Origin: Eubacteriales bacterium
GTDB taxonomy: Bacteria > Bacillota > Clostridia > Tissierellales > GPF-1
Direction of reading: 5' to 3'
NCBI GenBank assembly: GCA_030625815.1
Contig: DAOUQF010000003.1
Location: 95,626-159,625, forward strand
DNA length: 64,000 bases
Shown one piece after another: positions 43,432 through 51,222 of this stretch (position 1 is its first letter; every line of letters begins with the position of its first letter). Both the position numbers and the translations under genes were made by a program. The notes beneath the pieces are model-generated. The model saw only the letters and a program-made list of their open reading frames with translations. It did not search any database and was not told the DNA's origin.

Positions 43432-44418
43432 TTACACACCCAATTCTTTGCTAAGCATTGGAATAATTGTTTTAAAATCGCCAACAAGTCCTACGTCCGC
43501 ATATTCAAAAATCAGCGCGTCGGGATCCTTGTTGATCGCCACAATATAACCCGAGTTTTCCATCCCTGCAATATGTTGAATCGCTCCCGAAATGCCGCAT
43601 GCGATATACAGTTCCGGCCGTACCGTGGTTCCTGTCTGACCGACCTGACGGGGTTTTTCCACCCAGCCTTCATCGACTGCCGCACGGGAACCTGCCACTT
43701 CTCCCTTCAGAGAATCCGCCAGTCCGCGCAAGATTTCAAAGTTCTCTTTAGAACCGACTCCGCGTCCACCTGCAACCAGCACCCTTGCAGATCCGATATC
43801 CACATGAGATTTTATAGTTTTTACAACTTCCAACACCTTCACTCTGACGGTTAAATCCAGCTTCGAAACATCCATTCTTTCGACTTCCATTTTGCTTTCG
43901 CCTTCTTCGCGGGTAACCACCATCACACCGGGTCGCACTGTTGCCATTTGAGGCCGATGATTTTCACAGATGATTGTCGCCATGATATTTCCGCCAAAGG
44001 CCGGACGAGTCATTAAAAGATTGCCTGTTGCTTCGTCAATTTCCAGTTTCGTGCAGTCTGCCGTCAATCCTGTTTTCACGGCTGCCGAACAGCGCGGTGC
44101 CAAATCGCGGCCGATTGATGTCGCCCCAATCAACAAGATATCCGGATCTTCTTCCCGAATAAATGAGGTCAAGGCTTCTGTATACAATTCTGTACGATAT
44201 AGCTCAAATTTCTCGTCGTCGCATATAATCAATCGATCCAAACCGTACAACTCAAGCTCTGCAGCCGAATTCTCCAGCTGGGATCCAATCAGCACCCCCA
44301 CTACCTGTTTGCCTTCCTGAACCGAAGCCAATCTTTTCGCTTCACTGATTAATTCAAATGCAACCGACTGAATGACGCCTTCCCGTTGCTCGATATATAT
44401 CGCAATGTCTTTTGCCAT
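43432..44418 (-). CDS. etfA: Electron transfer flavoprotein, alpha subunit
   Basis: About 328 residues. The C-terminal FAD-binding signature is intact: VLVAGGRGVGSKENFEILRG, then GSRAAVDEGWV, RQVGQTGTTVRPELYIACGI, SGAIQHIAGM and IVAINKDPDALIFEYADVGL. It accepts electrons from the acyl-CoA dehydrogenase and forms the ETF dimer with EtfB. ATG 44418 (spacing 8 from AAGGA) is preferred over ATG 44424. There is no quinone-reductase or hydrogenase gene nearby. Confidence 0.94.
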   Translation of the reverse strand: MAKDIAIYIEQREGVIQSVAFELISEAKRLASVQEGKQVVGVLIGSQLENSAAELELYGLDRLIICDDEKFELYRTELYTEALTSFIREEDPDILLIGATSIGRDLAPRCSAAVKTGLTADCTKLEIDEATGNLLMTRPAFGGNIMATIICENHRPQMATVRPGVMVVTREEGESKMEVERMDVSKLDLTVRVKVLEVVKTIKSHVDIGSARVLVAGGRGVGSKENFEILRGLADSLKGEVAGSRAAVDEGWVEKPRQVGQTGTTVRPELYIACGISGAIQHIAGMENSGYIVAINKDPDALIFEYADVGLVGDFKTIIPMLSKELGV

Positions 44419-44432
44419 TTTCATTTTCCTTT

Positions 44433-45218
44433 CTATAGGATATTTAATCCCTTCACATAATCCGCGATTCTTTCAACGCCAACCTCAGGATTATCCACAT
44501 AGCAGATTCCCGCCGATTTCGCGCTCTTCGTTACGGACTTTTTCACCCGTGTCGGTGAACCCTTCAACCCAAGCTCCCGTTGATCAACCTTCAAATCGTC
44601 TGCCGTCATCAACTGAATTTTTCGCTCTTTCATGGTTCTAACAATATGATGCGTATGCATATATCGCACATCTATCTCTTCCGCCAATGTTGTCAGCAAG
44701 CATGGCAACGGCAGTTCCAATTTGTAGTCGCCGTCTTCGAACTTTCGGGTTGCAAAAACGCCTCCACGCCCAAGCACCGCATCGCTCACATAGGTTGCTT
44801 GCGCCAGGTTTAAATGCTCTGCAATTTGCGGCCCGACCTGAGCCGTATCGCCATCAATCGCTTGTCTTCCGCAAAGAACAATGTCCGCCCCGATCTTTTG
44901 AATCGCACCGGCCAACGCAATCGATGTCGCCCAGGTATCCGCTCCGGCAAATTTTCGATCCGACAAAAGAGTTGCTTCGTCAGCGCCCATACACAAGGCT
45001 TCAATCAGCACACGCTCCGCCTGTGCAGGTCCCATGGTCAATACATGCACACAAATCTCGGGTTTCAAATCCTTCATGCGAAGCGCCAATTCAATTGCCG
45101 CCTTGTCATCGGGATTCATAATGCTTGGCACGCCTTCCCGGATTAATGTCCCAGTTTCTTGATTGATTCGCACCTCGGTTGTATCCGGCACCTGTTTGAC
45201 ACATACAATGATTTTCAC
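44433..45218 (-). CDS. etfB: Electron transfer flavoprotein, beta subunit
   Basis: About 261 residues, standard length. KIIVCVKQVPDTTEVRINQE is the classical EtfB start; the AMP-binding region GRQAIDGDTAQVGPQIAEHL and C-terminal SPTRVKKSVTKS follow. GTG 45218 is preferred because GGGGAG lies eight bases upstream; an in-frame GTG at 45227 touches the ribosome site. It lies 14 bp after the acyl-CoA dehydrogenase stop. Confidence 0.93.
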   Translation of the reverse strand: MKIIVCVKQVPDTTEVRINQETGTLIREGVPSIMNPDDKAAIELALRMKDLKPEICVHVLTMGPAQAERVLIEALCMGADEATLLSDRKFAGADTWATSIALAGAIQKIGADIVLCGRQAIDGDTAQVGPQIAEHLNLAQATYVSDAVLGRGGVFATRKFEDGDYKLELPLPCLLTTLAEEIDVRYMHTHHIVRTMKERKIQLMTADDLKVDQRELGLKGSPTRVKKSVTKSAKSAGICYVDNPEVGVERIADYVKGLNIL

Positions 45219-45232
45219 TGTTCTCACTCCCC

Positions 45233-46372
45233 TTATCTCAATAGATTCGTCGCAACCACCATGCGTTGCACTTCACTTGTGCCTTCATAGATCTCGGTGA
45301 TCTTCGCGTCTCTCATCATTCGTTCCACCGGATATTCTCGGGTATATCCGTACCCGCCGTGCAATTGCACCGCCTTCGTCGTCACATCCATGGCTACCTC
45401 TGAAGCAAACAGCTTGGCCTGCGCAGCCTCCACGGAGTACGCTTTGCCCTCACCCTTCAAGGTTGCCGCCCGATAAACCAGCAAACGCGCCGCTTCAATT
45501 TTTGTCGCCATATCCGCCAAAACAAATTGCGTATTTTGGAACTTCGAAATGGAACGACCGAACTGCTTTCGCTGCTTCGTATAACGCACGGTTTCCTCGA
45601 GCGCGCCTTCGGCGATCCCCAAGGCTTGCGCCGCGATGCCAATCCGTCCGCCGTCCAGCGTTTTCATGGCGATGGAGAACCCTTTGCCTTCCTTGCCCAG
45701 GCGGTTCGCTTCTGGAAGAAATACATCTTCAAAGATCAATTCGCAGGTTGCCGATCCCCGAATCCCCATCTTTTTCTCTTTCTTCCCAATTCGAAAGCCC
45801 GGGGTGTCCCGCTCCAGTACAAAGGCGCTGATGCCCCTGGTTCCTTTCGCTTTGTCGGTCATGGCCATAATCACATACAGATCCGCATACTGCGCATTCG
45901 TAATAAAAATTTTCGACCCATTCAGGCAATATCCGCCCTCGACCTTTTCCGCCTTGGTCTGTTGAGACCCGGCATCGGTTCCCGCTGCGGGTTCTGTTAA
46001 AGCAAAGGCACCCAATTTTTCACCGGACAACAAAGCCGGCAAATATTTCTCCTTTTGCTCTTCTGTTCCGAATTCAAAGATCGGAGCCGCACAAAGGGAG
46101 GTATGGGCGCTGACTACAACCCCAGTCGTTGCGCAGACCTTTGATAATTCTTCCACGCAAAGCACATAATCCAAAATGTCGCCGCCAGCACCCCCGTATT
46201 GTTCTGGAAAAGGTATTCCCAACATGCCATTTTCAGCCATCTTCTTCACATTTTCAATTGGAAATTTCTCTTCTTCATCTACCTCAGCCGCCATGGGCTT
46301 CACTTGCTCTTCAGCAAATGCCTGAAACAGCATCTTCATCATCTTATTTTGTTCGCTTAATTGAAAATCCAT
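45233..46372 (-). CDS. Acyl-CoA dehydrogenase (short/medium-chain type)
   Basis: A 379-residue flavoenzyme, full length. [20 protein letters not shown] binds FAD/substrate; the later signature is [20 protein letters not shown] and the catalytic Glu stands in [11 protein letters not shown]. It makes a trans-2-enoyl-CoA from the activated acid and hands electrons to EtfAB. It lies between maoC and etfB, 15 bp from each, so the four genes are one unit. Chain length cannot be read from sequence. Confidence 0.93.
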   Translation of the reverse strand: MDFQLSEQNKMMKMLFQAFAEEQVKPMAAEVDEEEKFPIENVKKMAENGMLGIPFPEQYGGAGGDILDYVLCVEELSKVCATTGVVVSAHTSLCAAPIFEFGTEEQKEKYLPALLSGEKLGAFALTEPAAGTDAGSQQTKAEKVEGGYCLNGSKIFITNAQYADLYVIMAMTDKAKGTRGISAFVLERDTPGFRIGKKEKKMGIRGSATCELIFEDVFLPEANRLGKEGKGFSIAMKTLDGGRIGIAAQALGIAEGALEETVRYTKQRKQFGRSISKFQNTQFVLADMATKIEAARLLVYRAATLKGEGKAYSVEAAQAKLFASEVAMDVTTKAVQLHGGYGYTREYPVERMMRDAKITEIYEGTSEVQRMVVATNLLR

Positions 46373-46387
46373 TTCGTCCTCCGTTTC

Positions 46388-46804
46388 TTATTGCGCGGGT
46401 GGAATTACAACCGCTTCGCCTTTTAACACAAGATCCCCGTTTTGATTGCAACACTCCGTCTTCAACCTTGCACGCTTTTTCTTTTGATCCAACTCTTCCA
46501 CTACAACGGTTGTGGTAATCGTATCCCCAAACCGCACGGGAGCCGTGAACTTCAATGATTGCTTCAAATAAATCGTTCCCGGACCAGGCAATTGCATCCC
46601 CAATACGGCGGAAATATATCCAGCTGTTAACATGCCATGAACAATTCTTCCCTTGAACATGCCCCTGCTGCTTTCCACCTCATTGAAGTGCGCGGGATTT
46701 AAGTCTCCACTGATTCCACCGTAGATCACAACATCCGTTTCCGTTACAGTTCGTGAATTCGTTGCTTCTTGTCCGATTGTCATTTGGTCAAATGTGTAAC
46801 TCAT
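46388..46804 (-). CDS. MaoC-family (R)-specific enoyl-CoA hydratase
   Basis: A 138-residue hot-dog-fold hydratase. The hydratase motif GGISGDLNPAHFNEVESS carries the catalytic Asp and His, and GRIVHGMLTAGYISAVLG completes the active site. The family hydrates trans-2-enoyl-CoA to (R)-3-hydroxyacyl-CoA (PhaJ type). GGAG precedes ATG 46804; the frame open to 46924 runs through the promoter and is not used. First gene of the CoA-pathway cluster. Confidence 0.9.
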   Translation of the reverse strand: MSYTFDQMTIGQEATNSRTVTETDVVIYGGISGDLNPAHFNEVESSRGMFKGRIVHGMLTAGYISAVLGMQLPGPGTIYLKQSLKFTAPVRFGDTITTTVVVEELDQKKKRARLKTECCNQNGDLVLKGEAVVIPPAQ

Positions 46805-46828
46805 TTTCTTCTCCTTCGATAAATTAAT

Positions 46829-46873
46829 GTATGTAACCACTTGCATACTATTCCTTTTCTTTTCGTTTGTCAA
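46829..46873 (-). promoter_or_regulatory. maoC operon promoter and operator
   Basis: A near-ideal sigma-A promoter on the reverse strand: TTGACA (46868-46873), 17 bp, TAGTAT (46845-46850). An inverted repeat GTATGCAAGTGGTTACATAC (46829-46848; arms differ at one position) overlaps the -10 and start point. It shares the GYAAGT-NN-TTACAT core with the fabG site. Occupancy would block transcription, so a repressor is expected. Confidence 0.8.
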
Positions 46874-46950
46874 TAATTTAACTAAAGTTTTTTTTGAAAA
46901 TAAAATATTTTCAAACAATTCCACGATAACAAACCCATTTCATATATTTT

Positions 46951-46997
46951 TTACATAAAAATAACCCCGTTCCGATTCAACTTCCATCAGAACGAGG
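46951..46997 (-). terminator. Terminator of the P-loop kinase gene
   Basis: Reverse strand CCTCGTTCTGAT / ATCGGAACGGGG (two wobble pairs) with a 9-base loop, followed by TTATTTTTATG. It separates the kinase from the maoC promoter. Confidence 0.75.
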
Positions 46998-47066
46998 CAA
47001 TAAATTTATGATTTTTTTTAAATTTATTCAGTAAGATTTTTAGCCAAATGCCACCCCGCCGCTTGC

Positions 47067-47720
47067 TTATTCATACTCCGTTTCGGCTAACGCTTCACAA
47101 TTTTCCAATAAAAACCACACCCGATCTTCCAGCTTTTGTGATTTCACCGCCCGCACTTTCACTTGATCGCGGATCGCATCAATAAAAACATAATAATTCT
47201 CATAAAGAAAATCCAACTCATCCAAACGCCGCTCCAAAAAGGTATTTCTTCCTCGATTGGTGTTCCGGGCTAAAATCACATCCTTGGGCACATCGAGATA
47301 GTACCCGCCCTTACATTGAAAATGACTTAAAATCGATGCAATCTCTTTCCTGTCCCTCTCGGTTATGGGGACCAACCCATAGGTTCCCCAAACCTTGTGC
47401 AGCATACCGCCACCCAAAACAACCCTTCGATCCTTTGTAAAGAGGTAGAAGTAGCCGCGATGGCAAATGTTAAACCAGGTTGCGATGGTATCCCAAGTCC
47501 ATCGATGCTTCCTCCACATCATAATCAACAAGCGAAATGAAAAAGGCAGATCGTTGAATATAACAACCAAAACCTTCAAGGCTTTGCAACCATTACGGCG
47601 CAGATAGGAATATTTCTCGATTGCCGTTACAGGCAATTCAATCTCGCATTTCTTTTCCAATTCCAAGATTGTTGTTGTCTTCCCGGATCCATTCATCCCG
47701 AATAACTCCATGACCACCAT
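47067..47720 (-). CDS. Uncharacterised P-loop kinase-like protein (paralogue)
   Basis: A 217-residue paralogue of the protein at 28799-29440. Walker A GMNGSGKTTT is at residues 8-17. Shared blocks are HRGYFYLFTKDRRVVLGGGM, LHKVWGTYG, GGYYLDVP and NRGRNTFLERRLDELDFLYE. Start choice: ATG 47720 (MVVMELFG) lies seven bases from GGAGG, while ATG 47726 is too close. The substrate is unknown. A third copy survives only as a fragment at 26133-26195. It stands alone between an ABC exporter and the maoC operon. Confidence 0.72.
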   Translation of the reverse strand: MVVMELFGMNGSGKTTTILELEKKCEIELPVTAIEKYSYLRRNGCKALKVLVVIFNDLPFSFRLLIMMWRKHRWTWDTIATWFNICHRGYFYLFTKDRRVVLGGGMLHKVWGTYGLVPITERDRKEIASILSHFQCKGGYYLDVPKDVILARNTNRGRNTFLERRLDELDFLYENYYVFIDAIRDQVKVRAVKSQKLEDRVWFLLENCEALAETEYE

Positions 47721-47799
47721 CGCCATTCCTCCTTTTGTTCATTTTATAAAAAATCACACCGTAATGGCCTTACGTTTTCTTACAAATTTATTCTTCCCT

Positions 47800-47828
47800 A
47801 AAAAAATAAGCCCTGCTTTCGCAAGGCT
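47800..47828 (-). terminator. Terminator of the ABC exporter genes
   Basis: Reverse strand AGCCTTGC-GAAA-GCAGGGCT followed by TATTTTTTT. Its left arm starts within the stop codon of the permease gene. Confidence 0.85.
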
Positions 47829-48544
47829 CATTCCAATCCAATTCTCTTCAGCCGGATAGCGATCACAACCCCCGATATGAAAATCATCACAAACAAAGGG
47901 AGTAGGAATTGAAGATCCAAATTACTGCTCGTCATCTGCTTAAACCCCCAAGTAGCGGGAAAGACAACACTCGCTGCCGTAAACGCTTTTGGAAGAAGCT
48001 CCGATGGAAACATAATGCCTGCCAGCATGATAGAAGGCAGAAAAACAAATTGCGCAACTAGCGTTAATCGAGAGGCGCTCTTCACAAAGAGTCCCAAAAC
48101 AGTTCCAACGCCAAGACTCGCAAGAATGAAAATAGCAAGAGAGACGAAATACACCCCAAGTTCCGCGGGGACACTTGCTTGGAAGAAGATTGGTGCCAAA
48201 AAGAAGATGATCAGACTCATGATATAGAGATGGATAAAAGCAGAGATAAGATTGTTGACCGTTGCCACCCACAAGGGGATTCCCCCCATCTTGTACGCCT
48301 TCTTGATCTCGCTTCCATACAGCTCAACTAACGGAGCGGACGCACCCAATATTGCGCCCATGGTCACTCCGAAAATAGTCATGGACTGAATCAGAGTCTG
48401 CTTTGCCGCTGGGTTGATCGAGGAAAAAATCCCACTCATAAACGCAAAAAAGACCAATGGCACGATGTAGTATGTAAGCAAAATTCCCTTGTTTCTTAGA
48501 TCAAGTTTCCATTGCAATGCGACACCAAACAAAAAGGCGCTCAT
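47828..48544 (-). CDS. ABC-2 type exporter permease
   Basis: A 238-residue membrane protein with six predicted spans: residues about 22-40 (LLTYYIVPLVFFAFMSGIF), 55-75, 95-120, 128-150 (LAIFILASLGVGTVLGLFV), 160-182 and 210-230. The pattern of long helices 3 and 4 matches ABC-2 permeases. It is translationally coupled (TAATG) to the ATPase gene upstream. The pair forms an exporter for a drug, lipid or peptide; nothing more specific can be said. Confidence 0.82.
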   Translation of the reverse strand: MSAFLFGVALQWKLDLRNKGILLTYYIVPLVFFAFMSGIFSSINPAAKQTLIQSMTIFGVTMGAILGASAPLVELYGSEIKKAYKMGGIPLWVATVNNLISAFIHLYIMSLIIFFLAPIFFQASVPAELGVYFVSLAIFILASLGVGTVLGLFVKSASRLTLVAQFVFLPSIMLAGIMFPSELLPKAFTAASVVFPATWGFKQMTSSNLDLQFLLPLFVMIFISGVVIAIRLKRIGLE

Positions 48545-49383
48545 TATTTCCCCTCCCTTGCGATGTCCATAAACCGTTGCTCCAATGTGGCTCTTTCAAT
48601 CTTCACATCAAGAACGATGTTCTGCGTCTTTTTGCAATTCTCAAGCACCTTATACAAGGTGTCCGCAATGTTCGAAGATTGAAAAATATAGTAGCCTTGC
48701 TCGAGGCGATCATGCTCGAGAAATTCGCTTGTTTTGACATAGATTTGACACTTCGTTCCCATTACGCTCGTTAATTCCTTTGGCCCGCCGGAAAATGCAA
48801 TCTTCCCGTCTTTGAGAATCGCAATACGATCACAAAGACTTTCCACTTCCGCCATATCATGGCTTGCCATCATAATGGTTTTCCCCTCGGCTTTCAGTCT
48901 GCGAATATGTTCGTGAAGCGCCACCCTTCCTTCCACATCAAGCCCCGCTGTAGGCTCATCCAAAAAGATAATATCCGGGCTGCCGATCAAAGCGATTGCA
49001 AGATGCAGCCGCCTTTTTTGTCCCATTGACATCTCGGCATATTGCTTGTTTTTTAGTCCCTTCAAGCCCAAACTTGAAAAGAGTTTCAAGTCCACATTCG
49101 TCCGATTCCACTTACTGAACAAGGTAAAGGCTTCGATCGCTTTCATATTGGCCTGCAGGGACGAGGACTGCAATTGCACACCGATTGAACCTTCAAGAGA
49201 AATTTTTCCGCTTTCATACCTTCTCAAGCCTTCAATGCATTCCAGCGTCGTCGTCTTTCCCGCGCCATTGGCACCCAAAAGCGCGAAAGCTTCGCCCTTA
49301 GCCACCTCAAATGATATTTCTTTGATCACTGTATTTTGTCCATAGCTCTTGATCAAATTCTCAACCCGAATTGCCATACCCAT
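48544..49383 (-). CDS. ABC-2 type exporter ATP-binding protein
   Basis: A 279-residue ATPase. Walker A is LGANGAGKTTTLECIE, the signature MSMGQKRRLHLAIALI, Walker B IIFLDEPTAGLDVEG and the H-loop MMASHDMAEVESLC. The C-terminal 70 residues match the usual extension of drug-exporter ATPases. GGAGG lies seven bases before ATG 49383. Works with the permease at 47828-48544. Confidence 0.9.
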   Translation of the reverse strand: MGMAIRVENLIKSYGQNTVIKEISFEVAKGEAFALLGANGAGKTTTLECIEGLRRYESGKISLEGSIGVQLQSSSLQANMKAIEAFTLFSKWNRTNVDLKLFSSLGLKGLKNKQYAEMSMGQKRRLHLAIALIGSPDIIFLDEPTAGLDVEGRVALHEHIRRLKAEGKTIMMASHDMAEVESLCDRIAILKDGKIAFSGGPKELTSVMGTKCQIYVKTSEFLEHDRLEQGYYIFQSSNIADTLYKVLENCKKTQNIVLDVKIERATLEQRFMDIAREGK

Positions 49384-49445
49384 ATCATTCCCTCCTTATA
49401 CGGCTCTCTTTTTAATTATTACCCTTTTTATAAAATTACCCGGCC

Positions 49446-49582
49446 GCATCCTTTCGCTTTTATGCAATTTCACCCATTTTCCCAAAATAAAAGAGCCCTG
49501 CATTTCGCAGAACCCTCACCGTAAATCAGCTCTATTTTCCCTCTAGCTTTTCGATCGCCATAACTTCCCCAGCAAATTCCGT
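49446..49582 (-). pseudogene. Copy B of the repeat: fused remnant of a pRiA4b-like gene and ndpA
   Basis: 49446-49554 repeats the ndpA terminator and last codons (reverse strand IEKLEGK then stop). Directly upstream and in the same frame are codons for TEFAGEVMA. Their DNA (49564-49582) matches 18 of 19 bases at 24670-24688 inside the pRiA4b-like gene (TEFAGE there). An internal deletion in a duplicated pRiA4b-ndpA block would produce exactly this junction. The rest of 49384-49710 holds no gene. Confidence 0.7.
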
Positions 49583-49710
49583 ACGGAATGTTTTCTGTAA
49601 TCATTCAATGTTAAAACACACAAATCGATGTATGACAAACAATTCATATGCTTTTTCAATTTAAATTCCGTCATAATTTTGCTTCTCGTATGGCATAGGC
49701 GCTTTGCCAA

Positions 49711-51123
49711 TCATTCCTTATTCAACAACTGATTATACAAGTGCCCAAACCCGTCCCACCTTGTTATCAACGCATAATTAAGAAAGAAAATTTCCGTTAT
49801 TTCCTGTTCCATAATAACATTTTGAATATTACCATCAAATAATCTCGGATCTACCACAATGACTTTTTCAGCAACATCCACCAAGAAAGGCACAAATGCG
49901 TTCGCATAAGAATCCTTTAACACTAGAATGCGCCTCCCATTTTTATTCTCTGTATCAATACCAACAATCGGCTGATCTCCGCCTATAAAAACGCCATACT
50001 TCTCATCCAGCGCCAACCATCGTTTCACCAATACATTGCCCTCGTTATACCCAATTCTATCATTTAGTCCTGTTAACGTATGCGCTGTCAAAGGGCTAAA
50101 TGTTTCAACATCGTCAGGGGTTCTTGCGATTTGTTTATTCAATGTCACTCGATATAAGCCACCTAAAAACCCTTCGGTAATTTCATATTCATAATCATCT
50201 AGCCGAGGTGCTTCTTCTCCAATCAATTCAGCATATTTTACAAACGCGTAGTATGCGCCACGTTGTGTCCAGTGATGATCCGTTCTAAAGAACAAATACT
50301 CATCGCTATGCTCCTTCATAAAATCGAGAACATCGATAGTTTTCACTCTCTCTGAAAAAAGATCATTCGTTCTCTCAATTGTTTGTTCTTCCGGTACACT
50401 TAATGATTTATATTGCTCATCGTCAATAAATTCAATCTGAGTCGGAACCAAGAGTGAATATATTTCAAGATCTTCAAATCTATCCGCAAAAGCATTAATA
50501 GCATTTGCATAATTCTGAGCGGCAACTTCATTAAAATAATTGATTTCTATTGCAGCACCATTATATATAAGCAGCGTTCCCCATTCCGACTCTTCAATCT
50601 TATTTTCCGGTTCGTCAGTCACGCCTTCCGATTCCTCAACCACGCTTTCCGGCTCCTCTACCATTTCTTCCGATTCCTCAATCACGCTTTCCGGCTCCTC
50701 TACCATTTCTTCCGGTTCCGCAGCCAAACTTTCTGATTCCTCATACCGACCTTCAGATTTCACTACCGGACTTTCCAATTCCTCAATCATGCTTTCAGAC
50801 GCCTTGATTTTCTCTATGATTTCACCGCTTGCTTGATTAACATTAGCCCCTTGATAAGCAATAAGCTGAACCTCGTCATTTTTAATGCCTTTCATTAATT
50901 TAATATCTTCGCTCAGAGCAAGGAATTCTTCTCTTCCCATAAAATGATCCGAGAGTTCTTTCTCAAACTTTTCGCCAAAGCCTCCATTCGATATTGAATC
51001 GATCAGTATCTTTCTCTCCATCGTTTCTTTTTCTGTATCTGTAAGATAATTCATCAAGCTAATACACCCAAGAATACATATAAATGCACAAAACACATAA
51101 ATACTGCTATATCGAAATTTCAT
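49711..51123 (-). CDS. DHHW/AlgX-like SGNH-fold protein, partner of MBOAT acetyltransferase
   Basis: A 470-residue protein with one N-terminal membrane anchor (residues 8-26) and an extracytoplasmic domain. It shows the family motif FRTDHHWTQRGAYYAF and the later Ser/Asp block VLKDSYANAFVPFLV. Such proteins (AlgX/AlgJ, DltD-like) work with MBOAT proteins in O-acetylating exported polymers. Between residues about 110 and 182 lies an insertion rich in Glu, Ser and Pro built of 14-residue repeats. Start ATG 51123 has no strong ribosome site. It follows the MBOAT gene in the same direction, 99 bp on. Confidence 0.85.
   Translation of the reverse strand: MKFRYSSIYVFCAFICILGCISLMNYLTDTEKETMERKILIDSISNGGFGEKFEKELSDHFMGREEFLALSEDIKLMKGIKNDEVQLIAYQGANVNQASGEIIEKIKASESMIEELESPVVKSEGRYEESESLAAEPEEMVEEPESVIEESEEMVEEPESVVEESEGVTDEPENKIEESEWGTLLIYNGAAIEINYFNEVAAQNYANAINAFADRFEDLEIYSLLVPTQIEFIDDEQYKSLSVPEEQTIERTNDLFSERVKTIDVLDFMKEHSDEYLFFRTDHHWTQRGAYYAFVKYAELIGEEAPRLDDYEYEITEGFLGGLYRVTLNKQIARTPDDVETFSPLTAHTLTGLNDRIGYNEGNVLVKRWLALDEKYGVFIGGDQPIVGIDTENKNGRRILVLKDSYANAFVPFLVDVAEKVIVVDPRLFDGNIQNVIMEQEITEIFFLNYALITRWDGFGHLYNQLLNKE
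50641..50714 (-). repeat. 42-bp tandem repeat coding EEMVEEPESVxEES
   Basis: The 32 bases at 50641-50672 recur exactly at 50683-50714, offset by 42 bp. Looser copies flank them. In the protein this gives about three 14-residue acidic units in the DHHW-family gene. Such repeats can change number by slippage. Confidence 0.85.
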
Positions 51124-51222
51124 TATTCAACTGTAATCAACCATTTGAACTGATCGATTAATCTCCTTTATCAAATTTATGTCCACTATTGCAAGTTAAG
51201 AATACTTCACAATAATCATCTC

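Noticed and set aside
50583..50800. CRISPR-like repeat array
   Set aside because: The repeats are in frame within a coding gene, have no unique spacers and no cas genes are near.
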